From NCBI RefSeq assembly GCF_020085105.1, contig NC_058062.1:25331103-25395102 (forward strand): DNA of 64,000 nucleotides, given 5' to 3'. This document shows positions 14,713-25,300 of the stretch, one piece after another (the first letter of the stretch is position 1; every line of letters begins with the position of its first letter). This stretch comes from Siniperca chuatsi. Taxonomy: Eukaryota > Chordata > Actinopteri > Centrarchiformes > Sinipercidae. The notes beneath the pieces are model-generated. The model saw only the letters and a list, made by a program, of their open reading frames with translations, did no database searches and was not told where the DNA came from. The position numbers and the translations under genes are program-made.

Positions 14713-17146
14713 ACGCACGCCACCGCGGTGTCCCCTGTGCGCCTGACAGCACAGTCGGGTTAGCCACAGCGATTTTACACACAAAAACTATATAACAACT
14801 AAAATTGTACTTGGTGATATATGCACAGTGTTAGAAGATATTATTAAAAACTACTGACACTGAGATGGTGAGATAGTTTTAGCTCACTACAAGGGCAAGG
14901 GATGCTTATAATAAATGTTTGATATTAAGTGAAATTAAATGTGTGAGAGGCATCATTATACAATCTTAGTCTTCAATTCACCACCTCAGCGTCTGTCTCC
15001 AATTTCCCCTGTCTCCAAAATGTCTGTACACATGTGTCAGAGTTAACTTACAGGTGCGCACATTCTCCCGTCAAGTTTGTTTAGATAGATCACAACTTTT
15101 ATGCCTCTTTCAGGCCCCGTTTTGTGCGTACACAACGGTTAGAAATGAGACCCCACGGGAGTTTGCTCTCCTTCATGTAACACAGGGTTCCAGTTTTGGT
15201 TATTGTAAAATTGGTCTTAAATTTAATTTCGAGTGGCATTTAAAAAGTCTTAGTCTTAAATCGAACTTGCCTAAAGCTGTAGGAACCCTGTAACATATCC
15301 CACTAATGCTGCATGGCTACAATGCTATCTTGTTAATTATTTGAATAAGACTTATTTTAACAGTTTAACAGACAGTTTTAAAACATTTCAGAAGCTGTAA
15401 CTATGCAACTATTTTCATATTCAAGTATTGATTGACTTATTATTTGGATAGGAAGTAAAAGTAAACATGGGACAAATAAAGTAGTCCTACAAACACAGGT
15501 AAAGTCCAACGGGTCGCCTGCTTGAGCTACTTCTAAGCTGCTTAGATCGCGCATACAAATATAAATGTTTCAACTTTTGTCAATATGGACATGCTGCTAC
15601 ACATCATTAGAACTGTTAGATTCTCCACAATTCAATTGTTCTGTTCATTTTACCAAAAGCACAAGCACCAAAGAATAATTCATTCAGACTTGCCGGCAGG
15701 GTGAACAAGAGAGACGAAAAAAGTGTTGTCTCCCTACCTTTGAAGTTATTCGAAAGCCTAATTTTTATATGTACAGTTTCGAAGGACAAATGATGAATTG
15801 GCAGTCCTGAGTAGAATAACTAGCTAAGCGCAATGAAATAACTTCTGTTATGAATTGGCTCTATATAAATAAAATTGAATTGAATTAAAGGACCTCAGTG
15901 CTCTCAGTCATCCTGCCTAATTTCCCACATTTACCTGGCTAACACTGCCACCTTGTGGGAATTTAATACAAGTAGTATTCATTCTGTTTAAATAAACAAT
16001 CTTCCCATCTTTGCTAAGCAACTTTTTAAAGGCCCTGTCTCAAATGCAGGCAGGTTGAGTGATTGAAGCAAATAAGTCCGGGCTATTAATTGAAGTTTTA
16101 CGATATATTGATTTTGAGGAGCTCTAGTTTTGATGGTATTTAAAAAATTTTAAAAAATCCTTCTATCCTTCATACTTCATGCATAATCATTCTTTCATTT
16201 CTGCCTAAAGTCATTATTTATCTTGTATACTGTAAATTCTGCAAGTATCCAAATAATATCTGAATAGTAATACAATAGCTCACATAGTAAACTGCCCTTA
16301 ATGTAATAATTAGTCATTTAAAAGAATATTCTGTCTGAGAACTGACAGAGACAAGATGTCACACCCCCTCTACACGGGTAGAGGGGGTGTGACATCATTC
16401 TCTGCTCCACTATGTGTTTACATAGCAAATAGTTGTTTGCTGCTACATTAATGTTTAGAATCTCATATACAGAACCTTTAATCTTGTGTAGCACTTTAAC
16501 TGTGTTTGTAAAAGCACTATACAGATCAAATTGTATTATTGTTGTTGTTGTTATCATTGGATCATTAATTGAACATGTCTGTTACCTGAATTGCCCAGTA
16601 CCTGAAGAAGCTGCACACCCAGGAGCGGGCAGTGGAGGAGGTGAAGCTTGCCATCAAACCTTACTATCAGCGCAAAGACATCAACAAGGACGAATACAAA
16701 GACATCCTCAGGAAAGCTGTGCATAAGGTCAGCCTCAGCACACACATCCAGTGACACACGTAGCATAGGAAAACACTGATTAGGTAAATCAGTGTGTGTA
16801 CCTCAATGCACATCTTACTTAATGTAGTTCACAATAGTTTAGTGTTACTACATGGAGTTTGAGTAATGTTTAAAAAGCAAGTTAGTCTGGCTGCTAAAGC
16901 AGCAGTAGTTTATTTTCCTACAGTGAAACCACATGAACAAAATATAAACAAATGTCTTTGTATTGAATCACACTGTCATTGTCTCAGATCTGCCACAGCC
17001 GCACTGGGGAAATCAACCCGGTCAAAGTCAGCAACCTGGTAAAGCTTTATGTCCAGCGCTATAAATACTTCCGGAAACATGGACGCAAAATGGATGAGGA
17101 AGAGAGGGATGAGAGGGAGCCAGGAGCGCTGCATTCCTCTGCCTGA
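6849..17146 (+). CDS. scaf1: SR-related CTD-associated factor 1 (SCAF1)
   Basis: Coding exons are 6849-10305, 12601-12683, 13383-13688, 16599-16727 and 16988-17146, all GT-AG and in phase, giving 1377 codons (human SCAF1 is about 1312). The large exon encodes proline/serine-rich sequence, the paired motifs MYDPFHPTE (residue 123) and [10 protein letters not shown] (residue 142), the acidic motif SEIEEGEIV (about residue 226) and long Arg/Asp/Glu/Ser repeats (about 450-560). The later exons encode [18 protein letters not shown] and the C-terminal domain beginning [16 protein letters not shown] and ending near [11 protein letters not shown], the region shared with PHRF1 that contacts the RNA polymerase II CTD. 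The role is a nuclear adaptor between splicing and transcription. The N-terminus is uncertain: an in-frame stop at 6819 lies upstream of ATG 6849, so either this ATG starts the protein or an exon joins at 6837. Human-like N-terminal sequence was not found. Confidence 0.93.
8205..8510 (+). repeat. scaf1: purine-rich RE/RD/RS repeat tract in scaf1
   Basis: Imperfect repeats of AGAGAC/AGAGAG encode alternating Arg-Asp, Arg-Glu and Arg-Ser dipeptides, the low-complexity domain typical of SR-related proteins. The almost all-purine sense strand also leaves the antisense frames open (Leu/Ser-rich), which explains the spurious minus-strand ORFs here. Confidence 0.9.
10955..11199 (+). repeat. left arm of a near-identical 245-bp inverted repeat pair in scaf1
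   Basis: This 245-bp block reappears as the reverse complement at 15501-15745 with the same length and only a few single-base differences (for example GACCCGGTGG against GACCCGTTGG). It lies in the intron between scaf1 coding exons 1 and 2. It directly precedes a BED zinc finger reading frame, so it is probably the 5' part of a hAT transposon. Confidence 0.9.
11257..11451 (+). mobile_element. hAT-type transposase N-terminal fragment (BED zinc finger)
   Basis: The 64-residue frame contains a BED-type C2H2 finger: CKLC followed by HLKNMH, preceded by a Gly-Lys-Thr-Gly-Glu stretch. BED fingers sit at the N-terminus of hAT transposases and of the ZBED proteins derived from them. No catalytic domain follows; the frame stops soon after. 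This is a relic in a scaf1 intron. Confidence 0.6.
13716..15154. mobile_element. TIR element with Harbinger-like ends and embedded GT microsatellites
   Basis: The left end GGGTCTCACTTCTAAA (from 13716) and the reverse complement of the right end, GGGGTCTCATTTCTAAC (to about 15154), pair as terminal inverted repeats. A second shared word, GCGCACAAAA or its GCACAAAA counterpart, follows about 40 bp inside. Ends of this kind are common in fish non-autonomous Harbinger-type elements; no transposase is seen and I found no clear target duplication. The element starts 28 bp after the donor of scaf1 coding exon 3. Confidence 0.55.
14580..14711. repeat. compound (GT)n microsatellite
   Basis: Two long GT tracts are separated by a short TTGAGAGAGA interruption at about 14634-14643. 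It lies in a scaf1 intron and produces meaningless Cys-Val or His-Thr frames. Confidence 0.97.
15501..15745 (-). repeat. right arm of the 245-bp inverted repeat pair in scaf1
   Basis: This is the reverse complement of 10955-11199, without length difference. It lies in the intron after scaf1 coding exon 3. Unlike the left copy it is not followed by the BED finger, so only the shared part was copied or retained. Confidence 0.9.
15819..15893 (+). mobile_element. LINE 3' tail fragment
   Basis: The words AACTTCTGTTATGAATTGGC and AAATTGAATTGAATT match the 3' end of the LINE at 45118-45325. Further copies are at 18262-18325 (+), 19199-19270 (-) and 32215-33245 (-). Confidence 0.75.
16355..16396. 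repeat. perfect 19-bp hairpin with ACGG tetraloop
   Basis: The arm GATGTCACACCCCCTCTAC at 16355-16373 and its exact complement at 16378-16396 enclose the four-base loop ACGG. It lies in the last long scaf1 intron, about 200 bp before coding exon 4. It may be the centre of a small palindromic transposon. A short LINE tail follows at about 16490-16558. Confidence 0.9.
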
Positions 17147-17420
17147 TAGGAGACTTTTTTTTTTATAACTGTTCCCCCACACCGCCTTCTGCTCAAGATC
17201 TGGGCCACCCACTGATTGTTTGTGTCTAATATTTTTATTGTTATCATATCCCACCTTGTCTATGCTTTTATGTGATCTTTTGGAAGTCTCTCCCCTTATT
17301 TCTGTGATCTCACTGTAAATATGTCTCACATAGAAAATGTATCATGTATACAATGTTCAGGAAGTGGATGCTGCCATGCACACCTGTGTGATCTAATACA
17401 GTCCAGTACACCAACCCTGC

Positions 17421-17426
17421 AATAAA
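17421..17426 (+). terminator. scaf1: scaf1 polyadenylation signal
   Basis: AATAAA lies 275 bp after the scaf1 stop codon and is followed by T-rich and GT-rich sequence. It is the only canonical signal between the stop and the snrnp70 promoter that fits a short 3' UTR. Confidence 0.75.
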
Positions 17427-17439
17427 TACTACATGTATG

Positions 17440-18600
17440 AAGCTTATAGTTTTTGTTGACTGTGTCCGTCAGGAGCTTCGCAATGGTGGTGCTAATTGCA
17501 GGGCTATTTTTTCAATAGCATTGGATTAGGTGTTCATGCTAGTTTGTCTACCCCATCCCCATGTGTATCATAATCCAAGCTGAGGGGAGGTGTAATACCC
17601 AGTTGCATACACCAAAATATGTTGTACAAAAATGTAAGAACACTACATGATATTTCCCCTCTGTGTCTTTGCAGACAGTATGCAAGCTGTAGCTGTCAGT
17701 GAGACAGCTGAAGGATGATGGTTTAAATACACTGACACTTGACCTCTCAGTTCTTTGATTCTGCTGTCTGTTTTGTGTGCATGTGTTACTGAGGTTGAAA
17801 AAGTTGCTGAATCTCTTTATAAAATGACATGACCAACAAAATATAAATGTTGCTTGAAAACCAGTACACAGCAGAATGGACCTGTTTATTTAGACTGTTT
17901 TCTGTATTTGCATTACTTGTCCTCTAGTACTTATTAGATAAAACATAATTAAAACTAATAATATAATTAGTAGATAATCAACATTGGTATAGAAGGCTTT
18001 GGCTGCTGTTTTCTGACGATGAGCATAAAGCAGCACAGTAGTAAGTCATAGTCAGTAGTAATCCAAAAAGGTAAACAAATGCTGGGTTCACTCAGCTATT
18101 TGAACAATGTATTACACATTAAAGCTAAATAACAAAGCTAATAAAATAATTGGGGGTTATGTTTGTAGCCTCATAGTTTAAGTATAATTTTCACCATTTA
18201 CTCAGTTTAAATGTCAGAATATTTAAAGGCTTCATGCATTGCACTTGAGAAGTAACCATTCTCAAGTGCAATGAGATAACTTCTGTTATGAATTGGCACT
18301 ACATAAACGAAATTGAATTGAAGGATATTTAAATAGTATTCCCACCATATGGCGGGTGGATTATGTCACTTGTTACAAAGTGGCATAATCTGAGTGGTTG
18401 TATAGACATTTTCCTTAATTTCAACAAATGCAGATTACTTTAACACTGAATTACTCAGGTTGAATTATAACTGAGAACAAAAGATTTCAAGCTAAATTGA
18501 ATCGTATTCATGTAAGCACCTATATGATGCAGACAAAAAATGAAATTGTCCACACTGCACAATTTTGATTTAAATTCACATTGATACATTATCACCACGT
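17440..18600. other. scaf1-snrnp70 intergenic region
   Basis: No gene is seen in this AT-rich stretch. It holds a short + strand LINE tail at 18262-18325 and a small palindrome (TCACCAC...GTGGTGA) at about 18592-18609, just before the snrnp70 promoter. Confidence 0.6.
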
Positions 18601-18609
18601 TGGTGGTGA

Positions 18610-18883
18610 TGTAGTGTGTGTTCGATTGGTTCGCTAGCGGTACGGTTTACGTCGGGCGTCGTCGATTTACGGCATCCCGCCATTTTATTTTTTGAGAACA
18701 CTGGCAGCTCGCACACATTCAAGTGTTTTTGGCCACACGGTCTGGGCCCCCTGAGCGGTTCGCTTTCAAGTTCTTGTTTGTCCACTTTTGCAAGAGCAAG
18801 TTGGTCCAGGAGACCTGCATATATCGTACGCGTCTTCTTCTGGTCCATGGTCTGACATTCGTCAAGACATTGGAGGAGAGAAG
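18610..18883 (+). promoter_or_regulatory. snrnp70: snrnp70 promoter and non-coding first exon
   Basis: The GC content and CpG density rise sharply. A CCAAT-type ATTGG at about 18626 and a YY1-type GCCATTTT at 18679-18686 are present, with no TATA box. The exon ends at the strong donor GAGAAG|GTAAGA (18883/18884). The next acceptor, at 19341, opens the exon with the start codon. Upstream ATGs exist in this leader. Confidence 0.65.
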
Positions 18884-19348
18884 GTAAGAATCACGGTCGA
18901 GGCTCCTTGTTAGCACAATTAGCTTGATGGCTAATGCAAAGGGCTCCACTTAAGTCGCGAAGCTGAACTAACGTTACGCTGTTGAGATGATAGCCGGAGT
19001 GAAAACTTTTATTGCAACTTCTATCTATAATGTTCACGCTGTGTTTGTATATAAATAATGATGTTTGGCCAAGTGACGAAGCTGGGCACATGCTACTAGG
19101 GAAGTCGTGTTAATAACACATCAAGCTAACTCAACTGGCGTGCGAGCTTCCGTTCTTGGTGTTGGCCTGCCTTTACAATGCAGTGTGTCAAATATTAATT
19201 CAATTCGATTTGATTTATATAGCACCAATTCATAACAGAAGTTATGTCATTGCAATTTTCCTATAGACCTTGTTTATACCGTATTCTTTATAATATATAT
19301 TACCGTTAGTTATGGTAATTTACATGTTATTGTATATGTAGGTGAAGG

Positions 19349-22300
19349 ATGACGCAGTTTTTACCACCGAACCTGCTGGCCCTCTTTGCACCGCGGGACC
19401 CCATACCTTTCCTGCCTCAGCTAGAGAAGTTGCCCCACGAGAAACATCACAACCAACCTTATAGTGGCATTGCCCCGTTCATCAGGCACTTCGAGGTGAA
19501 TATTTAATCTTCTGTAAAATTCGTATGTTTATGCAGATTTTGTTCTTCAATGCCACATTCCCTGTGTGTTGATATCACCCCTTTGTGATCAGGACCCCAG
19601 AGATGCCCCTCCACCAACAAGGGCAGAGACCCGTGAGGAACGGCTGGAGAGAAAGGTGAGCATGTTAAGACTTTTCCCCTTCATAGCATGTGACGATGTT
19701 GGTTCTGGCTTGGGATGATGCACACGTGTGTGTATACGTGACACCACTGACTGGCAGTCTATAAGACTGCACACCTGGTTCTGTAATCCAAATTGGACAA
19801 AAACGGAACACTGCAACAGTCGCTTAACTTAGAATAAGTCACCGGCTGGTTTATACTGTATGTTGTTAAACATAGTGATGCAACCGTTACTCCAACGGTA
19901 CAGTCAGAGTGATTGTAGTTTCACTGCCAGTGAAAACTTATACGGTTGGGTTGATGATGGTCATCAAATGCCCCCACTGAATGAAGTTAGCTCCTATAAA
20001 TGTTATTCATTCTTAAAACACTAATCTGAAATTGGTTATGACATCACCTTGTGGGATTAAAACAATAATTACAACATTACCACCAGAAGTTGAAGTGCTG
20101 TGTAGTAACGTACACGTAACCAGCATTCGTTTTCAGACTTAATTTCTTTGTTTATGCTCATCAGTAAACAACCGTGGAGTTCTTGCTTTGTGAACAAGTG
20201 AAATATATAATGGACAGGCTGATATGAGAAGAATGTCCTCACCAACTTACAATTGGCTCTTTCATTGTTTCCTATGTTGTGTGAGGTGTTTTTATGTGAT
20301 GAAGGTTGAGATAATACATTTATCACAGTGATCTTTAAAAGGTGGTAGTGTTATAAGATGAGAATTTCTCTCTTTTCATGTTTCATCTTGAGCTGCTGCA
20401 GCCTTTATGTTAATCTGACGCCATTTAGTTCAGACTTGTGCCGTGTTGAAAATGATACAGATTTATTATAGCCATGACATTTATGTAAAAGTAGCCGGGG
20501 TGCTTATTCAGTAAAGAAACGTGTTAACTGCCATCAGATTAACATAAAGGAGGGCATGTCTGACAGGGGCGTTAGAAAGGTGCACCTAATAAAGTAGCCA
20601 CTGAGTGTGTGAAATCATGACTTCGTGCATACCCGCTATTTTGCTCATAGCATAAGGGGCTGCAGTTTTCCAGCAGTTCATGGGCCTGTGCATAGACTGG
20701 GACAGCGATCCCAAGTCAGCATTAGCATCTTTTATGGGCATTGCCATTCGGAGAGCCCTCCCGGCATTATAATTGAGGATTGACTATTTCCTGCAAATCT
20801 TTTGCAGAGGCGAGAGAAGATTGAGAGGAGGCAAGCAGTGGTGGAGACAGAACTGAAGCTTTGTAAGTTTTCACAGTGACATGCAGTACAAGCGCTTTTC
20901 TCTGTATATGGTTTCTTGGCTTAAACTAATCTTGCTTTCCTATTTGCATTATGTCAGGGGACCCCCATAATGACCCCAATGCACAAGGGGATGCCTTCAA
21001 GACATTGTTTGTTGCACGAGTGGTGAGTATGTTAAAATCACACATTCAATACTCCAGGTTTGTGGATTAAAAAAATGTAATTATTTAGTTAGAACCGTTG
21101 ATGTCTAATGTTATTCTGTCTTTGTTGTAGAACTATGATACTACAGAGTCCAAGCTTCGCCGCGAGTTTGAGGTTTATGGCCCCATCAAACGGGTACGTT
21201 TAGCTCCTGTTTGTCACTAATCTAGACCTGTTCACATTTTTTCCAGTAAGTGTAAAAACTACACTTGAAGTTTGTGGTTTTTCAATTGCATGACACTCAT
21301 ATATGCGCACACACACAGCTGATGTGGCATGTAAATATGTAAAAGTGTGGCAGGTCTGTTTAAGTAATGTCGAATCCCATAGCCAACCAATGTCTCCGTG
21401 CCTGTGTGTTCCAGATTTACATAGTCTACAACAAGAGGACGGGGAAACCTCGGGGCTATGCATTCATTGAGTATGAGCATGAACGAGACATGCACTGTGA
21501 GTACCACTGTAGAGCTCTTAGCCAAAACCACATGATCACGTGTTCATGAAGACTGATCTCTGTGACATGTAGGGTGGTTCGTCAGTTGAACCCCCTTTCC
21601 TTTATTCTATATGCATATTTTTGTAATGATACTGGGGTGGCAGCTTTCTCTAACACCTAGGAAACGTGACCCCTACCTAATGAGCAATATGATGGTTATG
21701 GCATCACAGGAATCAGAGTACCTCCTTACAGACGTAATGTTTTATAATTTGCATGTTGACATCCGAGTCCGGTGGTTGTGTGACATGTTTGTCTGTGTTT
21801 TGATGCGTGTCATCAGTTGATTAATAGTTTGGTTGAGGAGGGGAACTGCTTCATTCAGTGGGGCATCATGGGAAAAGTGGGAGGACCGAGAGGTAGAACT
21901 GTGTCTTTCATCTGTGAACCTGAACATCTTTGCCTGTCAAAGGGCACATTGTCTTTTAACTGTTAGGCGTTGTAGCTCTGAGGAAGAGCAGCTCTCCTGG
22001 TTGGACTGTAATGGTAAGCACAAGGTCAGACTGGTCACCAAGCAGTGAATGGGGGTTTTTACCAGAAATGTGTCACGGACTGTATGGAAACCCATCTTTT
22101 GTATGACTAGGTATTGAGCTTGTTTGTCCAAGTTTTTATTGGTGGTCTTCAACCCTGGTCATGGTGAGATTAGTTCAACTTCACTACACTAGTGGGATAT
22201 ATTAAGTTGGTGTTGATACCACAGTGAAAAATGGAGTACTGTCTCATTAGACAAGTGAATAGTGCCATCTAACACAATGACACCATTCTGGGATATTGGT

Positions 22301-25300
22301 GCGATCAGCTCTTCAAGACCAGAGTTGCTGAATCACAGCAAGCATGTAGTCACAGCAGGGGTTGAACTGAGGGGGGATGTGGGGCTAAACAGTATATTAA
22401 CTGTGTGTTGTTCTCATTGCCACTGCAGCCGCCAATCTGTGATGGCTATTGGCCAGAGCTGGCTGGCAGATGATGATGGTTATGATACATCTACACCCTA
22501 CTACCACAGCTCAGTATATGGTTGGTATAATGGGTTTGTATGATGGGTAAGATTTCTTTCCACCCTCCATCTCCTACATAGGGAAGAGGAGCTACGTTCA
22601 ATGGGTAAAGCGTCTTTCTTTGCAAGCCCTAAAGAGCTTTCAGTGCAATTACTACTTGGATCTTAGGCTTTGACCATTGAACGCACCCCTGACTACTAGT
22701 GTATTAAATGTTGCCCAATGATTCGGCCCTTTATGTTAAAGCCACTTCAGGTTAATGAGGGCTCATGCTTTGCAACAGCAATGACTTAGCTGTATGGAGG
22801 GACACGAGGTCAGTGAACAATAAAGAGAAATCCAAATCCGTTGTTACACAGCAGTCAGTCCCACCAGCTTCTTATGGAGTTTGTTGTGGTTATTGCTGTG
22901 CAGATTCACTGAATTTGTAGCAGCTTCAGAAAACTAGTGATGCAATTTTGTCTTTCTTGTTGCATAGCAAAAAATTGCAGTTATGTATAAATATTTCAGC
23001 ATTGAAGGCACTTGTCTAAAGAATTCAGCAATCATAATATGTAAATATTTTCATTACGAGTAAAAATCGCGAGTTGTAGTTCAGTTTAATTTTTCAGAAC
23101 CAGATGTGGTAGGTTCATTAGAATCCTGTAACTGTCTGTAGGCTTTATTCTGTGCACATAGGTAACCCACAGTCACTGTCAACTGGTTAAGCTGGAAAAG
23201 TATAACCCCTCATCATGTCTGTTAGGGCGCAAGTGTTCTGCTAAATCTTATTGCCTATTAAAAAGGAACCGCAAGATGTAATGGAAGCTGGGCATTAACT
23301 CAACTGTTAAGCTTAGTAGCCTGTATGTCACTCCATATTGTTAATACCATTAATACCCATTTTTCTGCTACTCCATTCCCCAAACGGCTAATTTGCTCAG
23401 CAAAACTTTGGGAGGCTGGCAGGTTGTAGACCCTAATTATCTTAATACAGTTCACAACCCCGTGTAATCGAGACAATTTTCAAATCTTACCTGAGAGGTC
23501 AACGCATAATACTGTCCCAACTAATAAGTCTGAGCTGGCTTTAATAGAAAAGGCAGATGAGGGGAATTTTCTTGGTAATTCTGCTAAATGGGCTATTCAT
23601 ACATTATTTATTCACTTCATAACTATAGGTAGATACTAGTTAATATAGCCTTAAAGATGAATTCATAACAGTAGTAAGGTCAAGATTTTCACAGAAAGTG
23701 TTCCTACAGTTTCAGCTTATGACATTTACACACTGGATGCCCTAAATCAGTTTGATATTTCAGGCCACTTTAGATCCAAGACATGTTAGAAAAATGACTT
23801 TATTGAATTCTTAGAAGGAAAAAAAAGTTTCTTTTTCATTAGTTGGTTGGGGTTGTGATAAGGCAACTCCTGTAAGGAAGGTAGTCCCGTTTCTTGTTTT
23901 TGTTGTTTTTTTTTTGTTTTGTTTGTTTTGTTTGTTTGTTTTCTTTTCTTTTTTTCAGTTGGTCAGTTTTGGTAGGACTGGTGGGGGTTTGGTAAGGCCC
24001 TATCATTGGATGGGATGTTGTCATCCTTTGTGAACACAGGAAGTGGAGGGGTTCTGGTAAGGCCCCTGGTAGAGGTGTTGTGACAGTATGTGTATTCTGA
24101 TGCTGAGGGATTTTGGTAAGGCCCTGAGACTGGGGCAGAGACTTTCATAAGGCCCATGTGTGGGGGACTGTGGTAAGACCATCAACTGTATAGTATGAGT
24201 GAGGGAGTTTGGTAAGGCCCTCAGAATGTATATGTGAGGATTTGGTAAGGCCCTCAGACTGTATGCTATAACTGATGGGTTTTGGTAAGGCCCTCTTCTT
24301 GGACTTAAAAGTTTTACCCTCAGGGATCATCACCACATCAGACCAGTGTAGCAGCCAGGATGAGCCGCCTGGATCTTGCCAAGTTCTTCCATCATACAAG
24401 ATGGATCGAAAGACTGTTGTGTGGTATAATGGGATGGGTATGGGACAAAGTCTGAATGTACACAAGGTTGGAAATATGCCAAATGCTGGAGACTCCTTGT
24501 TGATGAAAGCTATTTACTCTTTGTTGTTTGCTCTCTCATGAAGCTTGTAAAAGGTTTCAGCAGATTAAAGCCACTGCAACAGAACGGTCTACTGCCATAT
24601 CATAATATTTATTTGAGAATCTTGTAGTTAATAGTGCTAGATGAATTTAATTTGCCTGACCAGTGACTTGCTGGTGTGTGTGTGTGTGTGTGTGTGTGTA
24701 ATCACTAATTTTATTAAGCATATGTAAGATATTAAAGGTCAAAACCAAGTGTCAGGACTTTGATTTCAGTTATTTAGAAAGAAACCTAGAATTGAAACAC
24801 ATCGCAGTGTGCTTTACTGCCATGATAGGATTTTGTGATTTTTCAAAGGAATAACACTTCACCCATAAGCATACTGGACAGTCAGATAATTGTCACAGGT
24901 AGTGAATACACTACATACAATTATGATAACAGCAGTGCTTTAATTGTAGATGAGGATAATGTGAACTGTCCTAGCAGATTGGGTTAAATTTAGTAAATGC
25001 ACTGTAAAGAGCTGATTTAAGACAATGTGTCACACTAACTGCGGTTTGAGAGTTGTCCCGGTCAAACCTGTGTTAGAGATTGCGCATTTACCAAAATATG
25101 AGTAACTTGTCACTCTGCTTGTTCAGTAGTAATGTATTTAAAGAGGCTGCACTCCAAGAAAATTGGAAGTTAAATCTGCGTGGTTATCCTTAAGACAACC
25201 TGGACTACTTAAAATACTACAATATATGCTTTTCAACACCGCTGTTATTGAAAGCTGGGTAGGGCGGCTGTGGCTTAGTGGTAGAGCGGGTTGTCCACCA

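Noticed and set aside
14438-14795. Frames of His-Thr or Cys-Val repeats
   Set aside because: They are translations of the GT microsatellite.
23900-23960. T-rich tract as a simple low-complexity repeat only
   Set aside because: Its ending in CAG before the GGTAAG array makes a splice-site reading more informative, although the tract alone would be unremarkable.
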